From: Flavobacterium psychrophilum | Lineage (GTDB): Bacteria > Bacteroidota > Bacteroidia > Flavobacteriales > Flavobacteriaceae | Assembly (NCBI GenBank): GCA_945860385.1 | Contig: CAMAQD010000017.1 | Coordinates: 9,317-73,316 of the forward strand | DNA length: 64,000 nt | Direction: 5' to 3' | Shown here: positions 55,103 through 63,310 of the stretch, piece by piece | How the letters are laid out: each line of letters opens with the position of its first letter | Numbering within the stretch: the stretch's first letter is position 1 | Position numbers and translations under genes: made by a program | The notes under the pieces: model-generated | Seen by the model: only the letters and a program-made list of their open reading frames with translations | Database searches by the model: none | Told to the model about the DNA's origin: nothing

Positions 55103-55780
55103 TTACAGTTTAGAAATATCTGCAATAACTATCTCTTTTCGGTTGTATTGAATCATTCCTCGTTCTTCCATTTCGTTGAGCAGTTGGGTTGCCGTTTGGC
55201 GAGATGTGCAAATGATTTGGGCAATATCATTTTGGGTCAAGTAATTTTCGATAGTAATCTTATTCCCTTCTTTTTTACCTTCTTTTTCAGCCCAATCTTT
55301 TAAAAATTGGTGCATTCTGGTTTTGGCATCTTTAGAAATTAAATTGGAATAACTATTTCTAATGCGTTTCATTTTCAAGCCTACAAACTTGGTGTAAGAC
55401 AATGCCAGACTTGGGTTTCGCAATAATAAATCTTCAAAATCCGCCATCAGAAAGCTGCAAATTACCACATCGTCCGAGAGAACCTTTGCATATTCATCAC
55501 TTTGATTGTCGGTTTCCAAAGTCAGTTCGCCAAACAAATCGCCTTTTTGAATAATGTCTTTTATGGTTTCATTTCCATCTTCATCAACATCTACAATTTT
55601 GATATTCCCTTTTTTTAAGAGAAAAATTCTTGGCACATCCGAAGCAGAAAAATAAATAATTTCGCCTTTCTGCGCTTTTTTAAAACCAGTGATAATACAC
55701 AATTGCTTGATTTGCCCAAAACTCAGGGTTCGAAACAATTTATGATCTCGCAAATACCAATATTTTAATTCTTCGTACAT
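55103..55780 (-). CDS. Crp/Fnr-family transcriptional regulator
   Basis: An N-terminal cyclic-nucleotide-binding-like beta-barrel (about 20-120, GEIIYFSASDVPRIFLLKKGNIKI, GDLFGELTLETDNQS in part) is followed by a dimer helix and a winged helix-turn-helix (about 180-220, TQNDIAQIICTSRQTATQLLNEMEERG in part). 225 residues. No N-terminal cysteine cluster for an iron-sulphur centre, so it is not a classical oxygen-sensing Fnr. It lies upstream of the YHS and DoxX genes on the same strand; those could be its targets. Confidence 0.88.
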   Translation of the reverse strand: MYEELKYWYLRDHKLFRTLSFGQIKQLCIITGFKKAQKGEIIYFSASDVPRIFLLKKGNIKIVDVDEDGNETIKDIIQKGDLFGELTLETDNQSDEYAKVLSDDVVICSFLMADFEDLLLRNPSLALSYTKFVGLKMKRIRNSYSNLISKDAKTRMHQFLKDWAEKEGKKEGNKITIENYLTQNDIAQIICTSRQTATQLLNEMEERGMIQYNRKEIVIADISKL

Positions 55781-55826
55781 AATGTAGAATCTATTGTTGT
55801 AAATATATGTAAAAATTTAAATCAAA

Positions 55827-55862
55827 AAACCCTTTCAGAGTTTTAAACTCTGAAAGGGTTTA
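55827..55862 (-). terminator. Terminator of the acyl-CoA dehydrogenase gene
   Basis: A 17-bp near-perfect palindrome (aaaccctttcagagttt / aaactctgaaagggttt) with an A6 run on the left side, which is the T run for the minus strand. Confidence 0.88.
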
Positions 55863-55879
55863 CTATAAAAATCTTTAAA

Positions 55880-57022
55880 TTATCCCGCAATAATACTTCT
55901 GGAAATCACGATTTTTTGAATTTCGGAAGTGCCTTCATAAATTTGAGTAATCTTAGCATCGCGCATCATTCGCTCGACGTGGTATTCGCGAACATAACCG
56001 TTGCCACCGTGAATTTGGACTGCTTCGACAGCAGTATCCATAGCAGTTTGGGAGGCAAAAAGTTTTGCCATTGCGCCACTAATATCATAATTATGATGAT
56101 TGTCTTTGTCCCAAGCTGCTTTCAGACAAAGATGGCGAGCCGCTTCAATATTCACTGCCATATCGGCGAGTTTAAACGCAATGGCTTGATGATTGCAAAT
56201 TTCTGTGCCAAAAGCTTTACGCTCTTTCGAATATTTCAAGGCCAATTCATACGCCCCAGAAGCAATTCCTAATGCTTGCGAAGCAATTCCTATTCTACCG
56301 CCAGCCAAGGTTTTCATAGCGAATTTAAAACCAAAGCCATCCTCGCCTATTCTATTTTCTTTGGGTACTTTTACATCATTGAACATCAACGAATGTGTAT
56401 CGGAACCTCGGATTCCCATTTTATGTTCTTTGGGACCAATTGAAAATCCCGGCATATCTTTGGTCATAATTAAGGCATTGATTCCTTTGCTTCTTTTCTC
56501 GACATCCGTTTGTGCAATGACAATATAAAACGAAGCAGTGTTGCCGTTGGTAATCCAATTTTTTGTTCCGTTTACCAAATAATGGTCTCCCATATCAATA
56601 GCGGTGGTTTTTTGCGAAGTAGCATCACTTCCCGCTTCTGGTTCGCTCAAACAAAAAGCGCCGTGAATTTGGCCAGAAGCTAAAAGCGGCAACCATTGTT
56701 GTTTTTGTTCTTCGGTTCCAAAAGCCTGCAATCCCCAACAAACCAATGAATTATTTACAGACATCACCACCGAAGCGGAGGCATCAACTTTAGATATCTC
56801 TTCCATGGCCAAAACATAAGAAATCGTGTCGAGTCCGCTTCCACCGTATTTTGGATCTACCATCATTCCCATAAATCCAAGTTCACCCATTTTTTTGATT
56901 TGCTCGGCAGGAAAAATTTGCTTTTCATCTCTTTCAATTACACCAGGTAATAGTTCGTTTTGGGCAAAATCTCTGGCAGCTTGCTGCACCATTAATTGTT
57001 CTTCGGTTAGATTAAAGTCCAT
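55880..57022 (-). CDS. Acyl-CoA dehydrogenase
   Basis: An FAD enzyme that oxidises acyl-CoA to enoyl-CoA in beta-oxidation or amino-acid breakdown. N-terminal helical domain (MDFNLTEEQLMVQQAARDFA in part), middle beta domain (CLSEPEAGSDA, GTKNWITNGN) and C-terminal helices with the catalytic Glu in TQIYEGTSEIQ (Glu363, the short-chain/branched-type position). 380 residues. Its substrate may be butyryl-CoA or isovaleryl-CoA; both fit. It has a strong promoter and is divergent from anmK. Confidence 0.94.
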   Translation of the reverse strand: MDFNLTEEQLMVQQAARDFAQNELLPGVIERDEKQIFPAEQIKKMGELGFMGMMVDPKYGGSGLDTISYVLAMEEISKVDASASVVMSVNNSLVCWGLQAFGTEEQKQQWLPLLASGQIHGAFCLSEPEAGSDATSQKTTAIDMGDHYLVNGTKNWITNGNTASFYIVIAQTDVEKRSKGINALIMTKDMPGFSIGPKEHKMGIRGSDTHSLMFNDVKVPKENRIGEDGFGFKFAMKTLAGGRIGIASQALGIASGAYELALKYSKERKAFGTEICNHQAIAFKLADMAVNIEAARHLCLKAAWDKDNHHNYDISGAMAKLFASQTAMDTAVEAVQIHGGNGYVREYHVERMMRDAKITQIYEGTSEIQKIVISRSIIAG

Positions 57023-57065
57023 AATTATATAAAATAAATGTTGTTTTTTGTTATAAAAATATAGC

Positions 57066-57096
57066 CAAAGATAATTTTTTATACTGAACTTTTCAA
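57066..57096 (-). promoter_or_regulatory. Promoter of the acyl-CoA dehydrogenase gene
   Basis: On the minus strand: TTG (57096-57094), a 20-base spacer, then TATCTTTG (57073-57066). Both boxes and the spacing match the Bacteroidota consensus, giving a leader of about 38 bases. Confidence 0.75.
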
Positions 57097-57106
57097 TTTA
57101 GATACG

Positions 57107-57114
57107 TAAATTTG
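57107..57114 (+). promoter_or_regulatory. Predicted -7 box of anmK
   Basis: TAAATTTG, an exact match, ending four bases before the anmK ATG, as for rlmB. It lies within the divergent promoter region, about 35 bases from the -7 box of the neighbouring gene. Confidence 0.5.
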
Positions 57115-57118
57115 GCTA

Positions 57119-58183
57119 ATGAAAAAAAATAACTACAACGTTATCGGAGTTATGTCAGGAACCTCTCTTGACGGGGTTGATTTAGCTCATATTAAATTCT
57201 ATTTAGAAAACAAAAAATGGACTTTCGAAATACTTGAAAGTAAAACCATTAGCTACAGTCAAAGCTGGATTAATGAACTCAAATTGGCCGTAGATTATTC
57301 TGAGACTAAGCTGGAAAATTTAAACAAAGAATACACAAAACTTCTAGCATCCATCATTTCTACTTTTATCGAAAATCATAAGATTGAATCCCTTGATGCA
57401 GTTTGCTCCCACGGACACACCATTTTACATCAACCTGAAAAAGGATTGACACTTCAAATAGGAAACTTGCCAGAAATTGCGACATTAACCCATCAAACAG
57501 TAGTTTGTGATTTCAGAGTTCAGGATGTAAAACTGGGAGGTCAAGGGGCTCCTTTAGTACCTATTGGTGATCGAATTTTGTTTTCAGAATATGATTATTG
57601 TATGAATCTGGGAGGTTTTTCGAATGTATCTTTCGAACAAAATGCGGAACGAATTGCTTTTGATATTTCGCCAGTAAATACAGTTTTGAATTTTTATGCC
57701 AATCAGTTCGGATTGAATTATGATGATAAAGGAAAGATTTCCCGCACCGGAAAAGTCAACGATAATTTATTGAACAAATTAAACTCATTAGATTTTTACC
57801 AACAAAAATTCCCGAAATCGCTAGGTTTTGAATTTGTAAAAGGAACCGTTTTGCCCTTAATCGAAAAATACGAAATTCCTATTGAAGATAAATTGCGTAC
57901 TTTTACCGAACATATAGCTTTTCAAACGGCATTGGCTTTGCCCCGCAAAAAAGGACGCATATTGATAACAGGAGGCGGTGTTTACAATGATTTTCTGTTG
58001 GAACGCATTCAAACTCATTTGCCCGAAATGAAAATTATTATTCCTTCTTCCGAAATTTTGGAATTTAAAGAAGCCTTAATATTTGCTTTGCTTGGCATTT
58101 TGAAATTACGAGGTGAAATCAATGTTTTGAGTAGCGTAACAGGAGCAAAAAAAGATCATAGTTCGGGGAAAATTTACTCCTAA
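57119..58183 (+). CDS. anmK: Anhydro-N-acetylmuramic acid kinase
   Basis: Converts 1,6-anhydro-MurNAc to MurNAc-6-phosphate in cell-wall recycling. The start GVMSGTSLDGVDLAHI and the VCSHGHTILHQP, ALVPIGDR-like (PLVPIGDRILF), NLGGFSN and ITGGGVYNDFLLERI segments are diagnostic. 354 residues. Together with mpl at 14858 it implies murein recycling. nhaA follows after 19 bases. Confidence 0.95.
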   Translation: MKKNNYNVIGVMSGTSLDGVDLAHIKFYLENKKWTFEILESKTISYSQSWINELKLAVDYSETKLENLNKEYTKLLASIISTFIENHKIESLDAVCSHGHTILHQPEKGLTLQIGNLPEIATLTHQTVVCDFRVQDVKLGGQGAPLVPIGDRILFSEYDYCMNLGGFSNVSFEQNAERIAFDISPVNTVLNFYANQFGLNYDDKGKISRTGKVNDNLLNKLNSLDFYQQKFPKSLGFEFVKGTVLPLIEKYEIPIEDKLRTFTEHIAFQTALALPRKKGRILITGGGVYNDFLLERIQTHLPEMKIIIPSSEILEFKEALIFALLGILKLRGEINVLSSVTGAKKDHSSGKIYS

Positions 58184-58202
58184 ATAAAACAATATCAACA
58201 CA

Positions 58203-59363
58203 ATGAATCGACAAAAAAAGAGAACAAATACCTCAAAACTATTCAAAGATTTTTTTGAAAGTGAAAAAGCGGGCGGACTTGTCTTAATAGGCTGTACATT
58301 GATTTCATTAGTATTAGCAAATTCCGTTTTCAGTTCAGAATACTTACATTTTTGGCATACTCCATTTGCAGGTCAACCCATAGAATATTGGATTAATGAC
58401 GGATTGATGGTTATTTTCTTTTTGCTGATTGGTTTAGAACTAGAACGAGAAGTGTATTTGGGCGAATTGTCAGATATTAAAAATGCACTTTTACCCATTT
58501 TTGGAGCTTTGGGTGGAATGTTAATTCCAGCAGGATTTTATTTATTTTTTAATTACGGTACAAATACCCAATCCGGAGCGGGAATTCCAATGGCCACGGA
58601 TATTGCTTTTGCTTTGGGAATATTATCATTGTTAGGCAACCGAGTACCCACATCTTTGAAAATATTCTTAACCGCTTTGGCAGTGATTGATGATTTAGGA
58701 GCCATTCTGGTTATAGCGATATTTTATACCAAAACCCTTTTTTGGAACAATCTCTTCATTGCTTTAGGCATTTTCGTCGTACTCCTAATATTTAATAGAT
58801 TGAAAGTAAGAAACTTAATTCCCTACCTAGTTGGCGGTGTGGTAATGTGGTACTTTATGCTCCACTCAGGGGTTCACGCTACAATTACCGGAGTTTTATT
58901 GGCCTTTGCCATTCCATTTGGAAATGGAAATAAAAAATCGACTTCCTTCATTTTGCAACATATTCTCCATAAACCTGTTGCTTTTATTATACTTCCCATT
59001 TTTGCATTGGCTAATACAGCAATCATCTTAAGTTCGAATATGGGCGAAATCCTTACGGAACATTACAGCCTTGGAATAGCGTTAGGACTCATCGTAGGAA
59101 AACCTCTTGGAATTTTCGCTCTAAGTTTCTTTGCTGTAAAGGTGGGAATATGCGAACTCCCGAGCGATTTGAATTGGAAATCAATAATTGGTGTGGGATT
59201 TTTAGGGGGAATTGGTTTTACAATGTCTATTTTTGTAACCTTGTTAGCCTTTGACGATGCAACAATTATCAACAATGCCAAATTTATTATTCTGCTTTCC
59301 TCATTATTGGCGGGAGTTATTGGATTTCTAAGTTTGAAATTAACTTTAAAAAGGAAGCGTTAA
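58203..59363 (+). CDS. nhaA: Na+/H+ antiporter NhaA
   Basis: Exchanges Na+ for H+ across the inner membrane. Eleven to twelve membrane segments. The ion-binding aspartates are in VIDDLGAI (Asp163, Asp164) and MATDIAFALG (Asp133), the same numbers as in E. coli NhaA. The N-terminal FKDFFESEKAGGLVLIGCT and C-terminal GIGFTMSIFVTLLAF are typical. 386 residues. Probably co-transcribed with anmK. Confidence 0.95.
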   Translation: MNRQKKRTNTSKLFKDFFESEKAGGLVLIGCTLISLVLANSVFSSEYLHFWHTPFAGQPIEYWINDGLMVIFFLLIGLELEREVYLGELSDIKNALLPIFGALGGMLIPAGFYLFFNYGTNTQSGAGIPMATDIAFALGILSLLGNRVPTSLKIFLTALAVIDDLGAILVIAIFYTKTLFWNNLFIALGIFVVLLIFNRLKVRNLIPYLVGGVVMWYFMLHSGVHATITGVLLAFAIPFGNGNKKSTSFILQHILHKPVAFIILPIFALANTAIILSSNMGEILTEHYSLGIALGLIVGKPLGIFALSFFAVKVGICELPSDLNWKSIIGVGFLGGIGFTMSIFVTLLAFDDATIINNAKFIILLSSLLAGVIGFLSLKLTLKRKR

Positions 59364-59440
59364 ACACTTCAATATCCAACAATTTTTAGTGATTTTCAAC
59401 GTTTTTAGAACGAATACACTTTATAAATTTAAAACTACAC

Positions 59441-60340
59441 ATGAGTTCCATCAATTCTACAGACCAAAAAAAATCATTCTTGATAGCTACCCTATTATAT
59501 GGAACGCTATTATTGATTTTATTCTTCATCCGATTTTGGCCTCCAGCAAACTTGGAAGAACTGACTGGCGGTGGTGGCGGTGGCGGTGTTACAGTAAACT
59601 TTGGCGATAGTGATTTAGGCTTAGGAGCCAACTATAAAAGTGAGGTTTTGAATGTGAAAAATCAAGCCAAACAAACTCCAACAAAATCGACACCCGAAGA
59701 AGCTATTTTATCTCAAGAAAATTCTACTGAAGAAAGTGTTGTAATTCCGCAGAAAGTAAAACCATTAAAACCAACTCCTGTTTTAAAAGAAGAACCTAAA
59801 CCTGTTGTAGTAAAACCAAAGGTTTCTAACAATACAAACGATGCTTTGTCAAGTATTATGAAAGGTTCCAATAAAGGTGGAGATGGCGATGATAAAACAG
59901 CAGGAAACAAAGGAAAAGCGAACGGAAGTTTAAGTTCTAACGGGTACTATGGAACGGGAGGTTCTGGCGGAGGAACTGGTGGAGGAAACGGAACAGGTAA
60001 TGGTATTGGAAATGGTAGCGGCTATGGTGCAGGAAGTGGTGGAGGTTCAGGTGGTGGCTCTGGAGGTGGAACAGGTTATTCACTTGGAAACCGAAAAGCA
60101 ATTTCTAAGCCTGCTCCAAAATATACCTGTAATGAAGCCGGAAAAGTTGTTGTGGAAGTCTCTGTAGATAGAACTGGAAAAACAATAAGCGCCATTGCCG
60201 GAATAAAAGGCTCAACCAATACTGCAAAATGTTTACTAGATCAAGCCAGAATTGCAGCAATGAATACCCGATGGGATGCCAGCAGTGATGCGCCGGAAAA
60301 ACAAGTTGGGAAGATTGTTTATAATTTCAATTTGAATTAG
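59441..60340 (+). CDS. TonB-like energy transducer with Gly-rich linker
   Basis: A short cytoplasmic N-terminus, one membrane helix (about 13-32, LIATLLYGTLLLILFFIRFW), then a periplasmic linker with a Gly stretch, a Lys/Pro-rich region (KPLKPTPVLKEEPKPVVVKPK) and a Gly-rich tract (about 160-215). The C-terminal 80 residues (AGKVVVEVSVDRTGK ... CLLDQARIAAMNTRWDA ... VGKIVYNFNLN) resemble the TonB fold. 299 residues. It points toward exbD on the other strand. Likely it transmits energy to outer-membrane receptors such as the SusC protein at 1098. Confidence 0.8.
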   Translation: MSSINSTDQKKSFLIATLLYGTLLLILFFIRFWPPANLEELTGGGGGGGVTVNFGDSDLGLGANYKSEVLNVKNQAKQTPTKSTPEEAILSQENSTEESVVIPQKVKPLKPTPVLKEEPKPVVVKPKVSNNTNDALSSIMKGSNKGGDGDDKTAGNKGKANGSLSSNGYYGTGGSGGGTGGGNGTGNGIGNGSGYGAGSGGGSGGGSGGGTGYSLGNRKAISKPAPKYTCNEAGKVVVEVSVDRTGKTISAIAGIKGSTNTAKCLLDQARIAAMNTRWDASSDAPEKQVGKIVYNFNLN

Positions 60341-60373
60341 TAAATGGGTCACAGATTAAATCGATTTAAATAG

Positions 60374-60403
60374 AAAACGTCTCGAATTATTGAGACATTT
60401 TTG
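60374..60403. terminator. Bidirectional terminator between tonB-like gene and exbD
   Basis: A stem built on gtctc / gagac with flanking A and T runs (one internal mismatch), between the two convergent genes. Confidence 0.7.
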
Positions 60404-60446
60404 TTTAATTGTATCAAAAAAAATTCTATTTCTCGGCAAATTCTAT

Positions 60447-60842
60447 TTATTTCGGACTCGTAGCAATCACAAACTTTAAATTATTTTTAACTCCAATTTG
60501 CAAAACATCAACTAAATCCTGAACTTGCAGATTGAATGGAATTCTAACAATAACCGTTTGGTCTTTTTCAGTGTTCATTTTTGACATTAAAGTTGTTTCT
60601 AATTCTTCGAATGCAACAGGTTGTTTGTCGATATAAAATTTCTTGTCTTCGGTAACGGATAAACTAATGTATTGTTTGTTGGTTTTCTCGTTAGATTTTG
60701 CTTTTGGCAAGGTCATTTTAATGACGTTTGGATTGGCCAAAGTTGATATAATAAGGAAAAACAACAACAAGAAAAACATAATATCACTCAATGAAGACGT
60801 GGCAACTTCGGCGTGGAATCTTCTTTTTCGTTTTATGGACAT
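60447..60842 (-). CDS. exbD: Biopolymer transport protein ExbD
   Basis: One N-terminal membrane helix (about 20-40, SDIMFFLLLFFLIISTLA) with the key Asp19-type residue in LSDIMF, and a periplasmic domain with KFYIDKQPVAFEELE. 131 residues. Works with ExbB and a TonB protein as the proton-driven energiser of TonB-dependent receptors. It starts two bases after exbB ends. Confidence 0.92.
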   Translation of the reverse strand: MSIKRKRRFHAEVATSSLSDIMFFLLLFFLIISTLANPNVIKMTLPKAKSNEKTNKQYISLSVTEDKKFYIDKQPVAFEELETTLMSKMNTEKDQTVIVRIPFNLQVQDLVDVLQIGVKNNLKFVIATSPK

Positions 60843-60844
60843 CG

Positions 60845-61540
60845 CTATGCTTTTTGAATAATATTTACAAATTCTAGTATTTGCTTTTGGATTTTCAAAG
60901 CAAAATTATCAATCTTACCATTCAGCAAGTGGTATCCGCTATAAGCAATGATACCAACCAACAATCCTGCTCCACTACTAATCATTTTTTCATATAATCC
61001 GCCAGAAATATTACCAATACTAATATTCTCGGTAACCGAAATGCTATAAAATATTTTGATTACCCCCGAAATGGTACCAATAAATCCTAATGTTGGTGCA
61101 ATCCCGGCAATAAGCCCGAGTTGTCCCAAATGTTGTTCCATTTCGCCAATTTCGATATCGGCAGCACGATCCATATTAGATTCAATTTCCGCGATAGGTC
61201 GGCCAATTAATAAAATCCCTTCTTTTATAACATTTCCAGATGAAGTATTATTTCTTTCAACAATTGATAATGCCCTATCCAGCTTGCCAGAGTTAAGATT
61301 ATCTCTCACATCTCGCATCATTAGAGAATCAATTTTAGACGCTTTATGAACGAATAAATAGCGTTCTATAATTAAATAAAAAGTATAAAATAACAATATT
61401 GAAATTGGAATCAAGAAAAAACCTCCTTTTAAAATAAATTCTAAAACCGAAATTTCGGTAGTTGGAGCAATTTTTTCGATAACAACATTTGATGCGGCAT
61501 TTGCGATAGTGTCGACTTGTAATTGTATTAAACTAAACAT
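60845..61540 (-). CDS. exbB: MotA/TolQ/ExbB proton channel
   Basis: Three membrane helices; the first at about 33-55 (KGGFFLIPISILLFYTFYLI), and the later pair with GLIAGIAPTLGFIGTISGVIKIF and ISSGAGLLVGIIAYSGYHLL, the family-typical proton-channel helices. 231 residues. Forms the inner-membrane complex with ExbD. A near-consensus TATCTTTA lies upstream on the minus strand (around 61590). Confidence 0.92.
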   Translation of the reverse strand: MFSLIQLQVDTIANAASNVVIEKIAPTTEISVLEFILKGGFFLIPISILLFYTFYLIIERYLFVHKASKIDSLMMRDVRDNLNSGKLDRALSIVERNNTSSGNVIKEGILLIGRPIAEIESNMDRAADIEIGEMEQHLGQLGLIAGIAPTLGFIGTISGVIKIFYSISVTENISIGNISGGLYEKMISSGAGLLVGIIAYSGYHLLNGKIDNFALKIQKQILEFVNIIQKA

Positions 61541-61664
61541 ATATTATTATTTTAATCATTAATTCTAAAAAATATTTCAAATTTGCACTAAAGATACTTT
61601 TCGATCTACTATTAAACTAAAAAAAACGAAAAATATTTTAAATACCCCTTATTTTATTAGAAAA

Positions 61665-62885
61665 ATGAACTATCAGCAAACTTTAAACTGGATGTTTAAT
61701 CAACTTCCGATGTACCAACTTCAGGGTGCTTCAGCTTATAAAAAAGATTTAACCAATGCTTATTTATTGGCGAATCATCTTGGCAATCCAGAGAAAAAAC
61801 TGAAATGTATTCACGTTGCCGGCACTAATGGCAAAGGCTCTACCTCGCATATGTTGGCTTCGATTCTTCAGGAAACGGGTTATAAAGTGGGATTATATAC
61901 TTCTCCACATTTAAAAGATTTTAGGGAACGAATCAAGATTAATGGAAACAAGATTTCGGAAGAATTTGTGTGTGAATTTATTAATAAAAACAAACCTTTT
62001 TTTGAAGCCAATGACATGAGTTTCTTCGAAATGACTGTAGGATTAGCTTTTGAATATTTTGCTAAAGAAAAAATAGACATTGCCATTATTGAAGTGGGAA
62101 TGGGCGGAAGATTAGACGCTACCAATATTATCACGCCACTAATCTCGGTAATTACTAATATTGGATTAGACCATACGCAATTCCTTGGAAACACTCTCGA
62201 AGCCATCGCTTTCGAAAAAGCGGGAATTATAAAACCAAAAACCCCTGTTGTTATTGGAGAATATACTACTGAAACAAAACCAGTTTTCGTGGAGAAAGCC
62301 TTGGCAAATAATTCAGAAATCTTTTTTGCCTCTGAATTAATTTCAGAAAATTATCTTTCAGATTTAATTGGCGATTATCAAATTCACAACAAAAAAACTG
62401 TTATTCAAACCATCACAATTCTCAATTCTCATAACGAATTCAAAATTTCGGATAGCCAAATTAAATCCGGATTATTGAATGTTGTTAAAAATACGGGACT
62501 CGAAGGAAGATGGCAACAACTAGGTGAATCGCCAAAAATCATTTGCGATACCGCACACAACAAAAATGGATTGAAAACTGTACTGAGTCAAATCAAAAAA
62601 CAAACGTACGATACTTTGCATATCGTTTTAGGAGTGGTAAACGACAAAGATTTAGATGAAATCTTACCCCTATTTCCTGCTGACGCCATTTATTATTTTT
62701 GTAAACCCAATATTCCACGCGGATTAGACGCCAGAATTCTACAAGATCAAGCGGCGAAATTTAATCTAAAAGGGGAAGTATATAATTCTGTTTCAGAATC
62801 TTATAAAAAAGCACTACAAAACGCCATAAATTCTGACTTCATATATATAGGAGGAAGTACTTTTGTAGTTGCAGAAATTTTATAG
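61665..62885 (+). CDS. folC: Bifunctional folylpolyglutamate synthase/dihydrofolate synthase
   Basis: A Mur-ligase-like enzyme that adds glutamate to folate and makes dihydrofolate. The P-loop is HVAGTNGKGST (50-60); the conserved YTSPHLKDFRERIKING and EVGMGGRLDATN and ITNIGLDHTQFLGNTLEAIAFEKAGIIK (in part) follow, then a C-terminal domain with CDTAHNKNGL. 406 residues. It is divergent from the exbB gene. Confidence 0.95.
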   Translation: MNYQQTLNWMFNQLPMYQLQGASAYKKDLTNAYLLANHLGNPEKKLKCIHVAGTNGKGSTSHMLASILQETGYKVGLYTSPHLKDFRERIKINGNKISEEFVCEFINKNKPFFEANDMSFFEMTVGLAFEYFAKEKIDIAIIEVGMGGRLDATNIITPLISVITNIGLDHTQFLGNTLEAIAFEKAGIIKPKTPVVIGEYTTETKPVFVEKALANNSEIFFASELISENYLSDLIGDYQIHNKKTVIQTITILNSHNEFKISDSQIKSGLLNVVKNTGLEGRWQQLGESPKIICDTAHNKNGLKTVLSQIKKQTYDTLHIVLGVVNDKDLDEILPLFPADAIYYFCKPNIPRGLDARILQDQAAKFNLKGEVYNSVSESYKKALQNAINSDFIYIGGSTFVVAEIL

Positions 62886-62901
62886 TTTTTCCATATTTTG
62901 C

Positions 62902-62931
62902 TTGTGAATATAAAAAAGAGGTGTATATTTG
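62902..62931 (+). promoter_or_regulatory. Promoter of tRNA-Val
   Basis: TTG (62902-62904), a 19-base spacer and TATATTTG (62924-62931), a close fit to the Bacteroidota consensus, 34 bases before the tRNA. Confidence 0.75.
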
Positions 62932-62965
62932 CACTCGCAATAACGCAAGAAATTGCAACCCGAAA

Positions 62966-63040
62966 GGGCGATTAGCTCAGCTGGTTCAGAGCACCTCGTT
63001 TACACCGAGGGGGTCGGGGGTTCGAACCCCTCATCGCCCA
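62966..63040 (+). tRNA. tRNA-Val (anticodon TAC)
   Basis: The 75-base cloverleaf is complete: acceptor GGGCGAT / ATCGCCC, D-stem GCTC / GAGC, anticodon stem CCTCG / CGAGG with loop TTTACAC (anticodon TAC), variable region of five bases, T-stem with loop TTCGAAC. The discriminator is A and the CCA end is not encoded. Confidence 0.97.
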
Positions 63041-63041
63041 C

Positions 63042-63075
63042 AAAAAACTTCAACAGAAATGTTGGAGTTTTTTTT
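63042..63075 (+). terminator. tRNA-Val terminator
   Basis: A 12-bp stem (aaaacttcaaca / tgttggagtttt, one G-U pair) with a GAAA loop, followed by a T run, immediately after the tRNA. Confidence 0.85.
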
Positions 63076-63172
63076 ATTTAGTACTAGTCAACTCATAGAA
63101 TTCATAATTTACTTGATTTAAGTGTAATCTCATAATTTTTTGGTCGATTACAAGCAAAGAAATTATAAATAT

Positions 63173-63209
63173 AAAAACCCTGTAAATCATAAAGACTTAC
63201 AGGGTATAT
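63173..63209 (-). terminator. Transketolase terminator
   Basis: A 9-bp stem (accctgtaa / ttacagggt) with an 11-base loop and an A5 run on the left, which is the T run for the minus strand. Confidence 0.75.
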
Positions 63210-63310
63210 TTTTAAAAAGTTCAAACTTTTTCCTAACTAATTTTTTGTAATCCGCCTCAAGGGTAGCTAAATCAGTTTTGGCAGCAAACAATAAAGTACA
63301 ATTACTTTTA

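Noticed and set aside
63210..63310. Short minus-strand frame (AAKTDLATLEADYKK) near the transketolase
   Set aside because: It lacks an ATG and runs through the terminator; it may be decayed sequence but nothing supports a gene.
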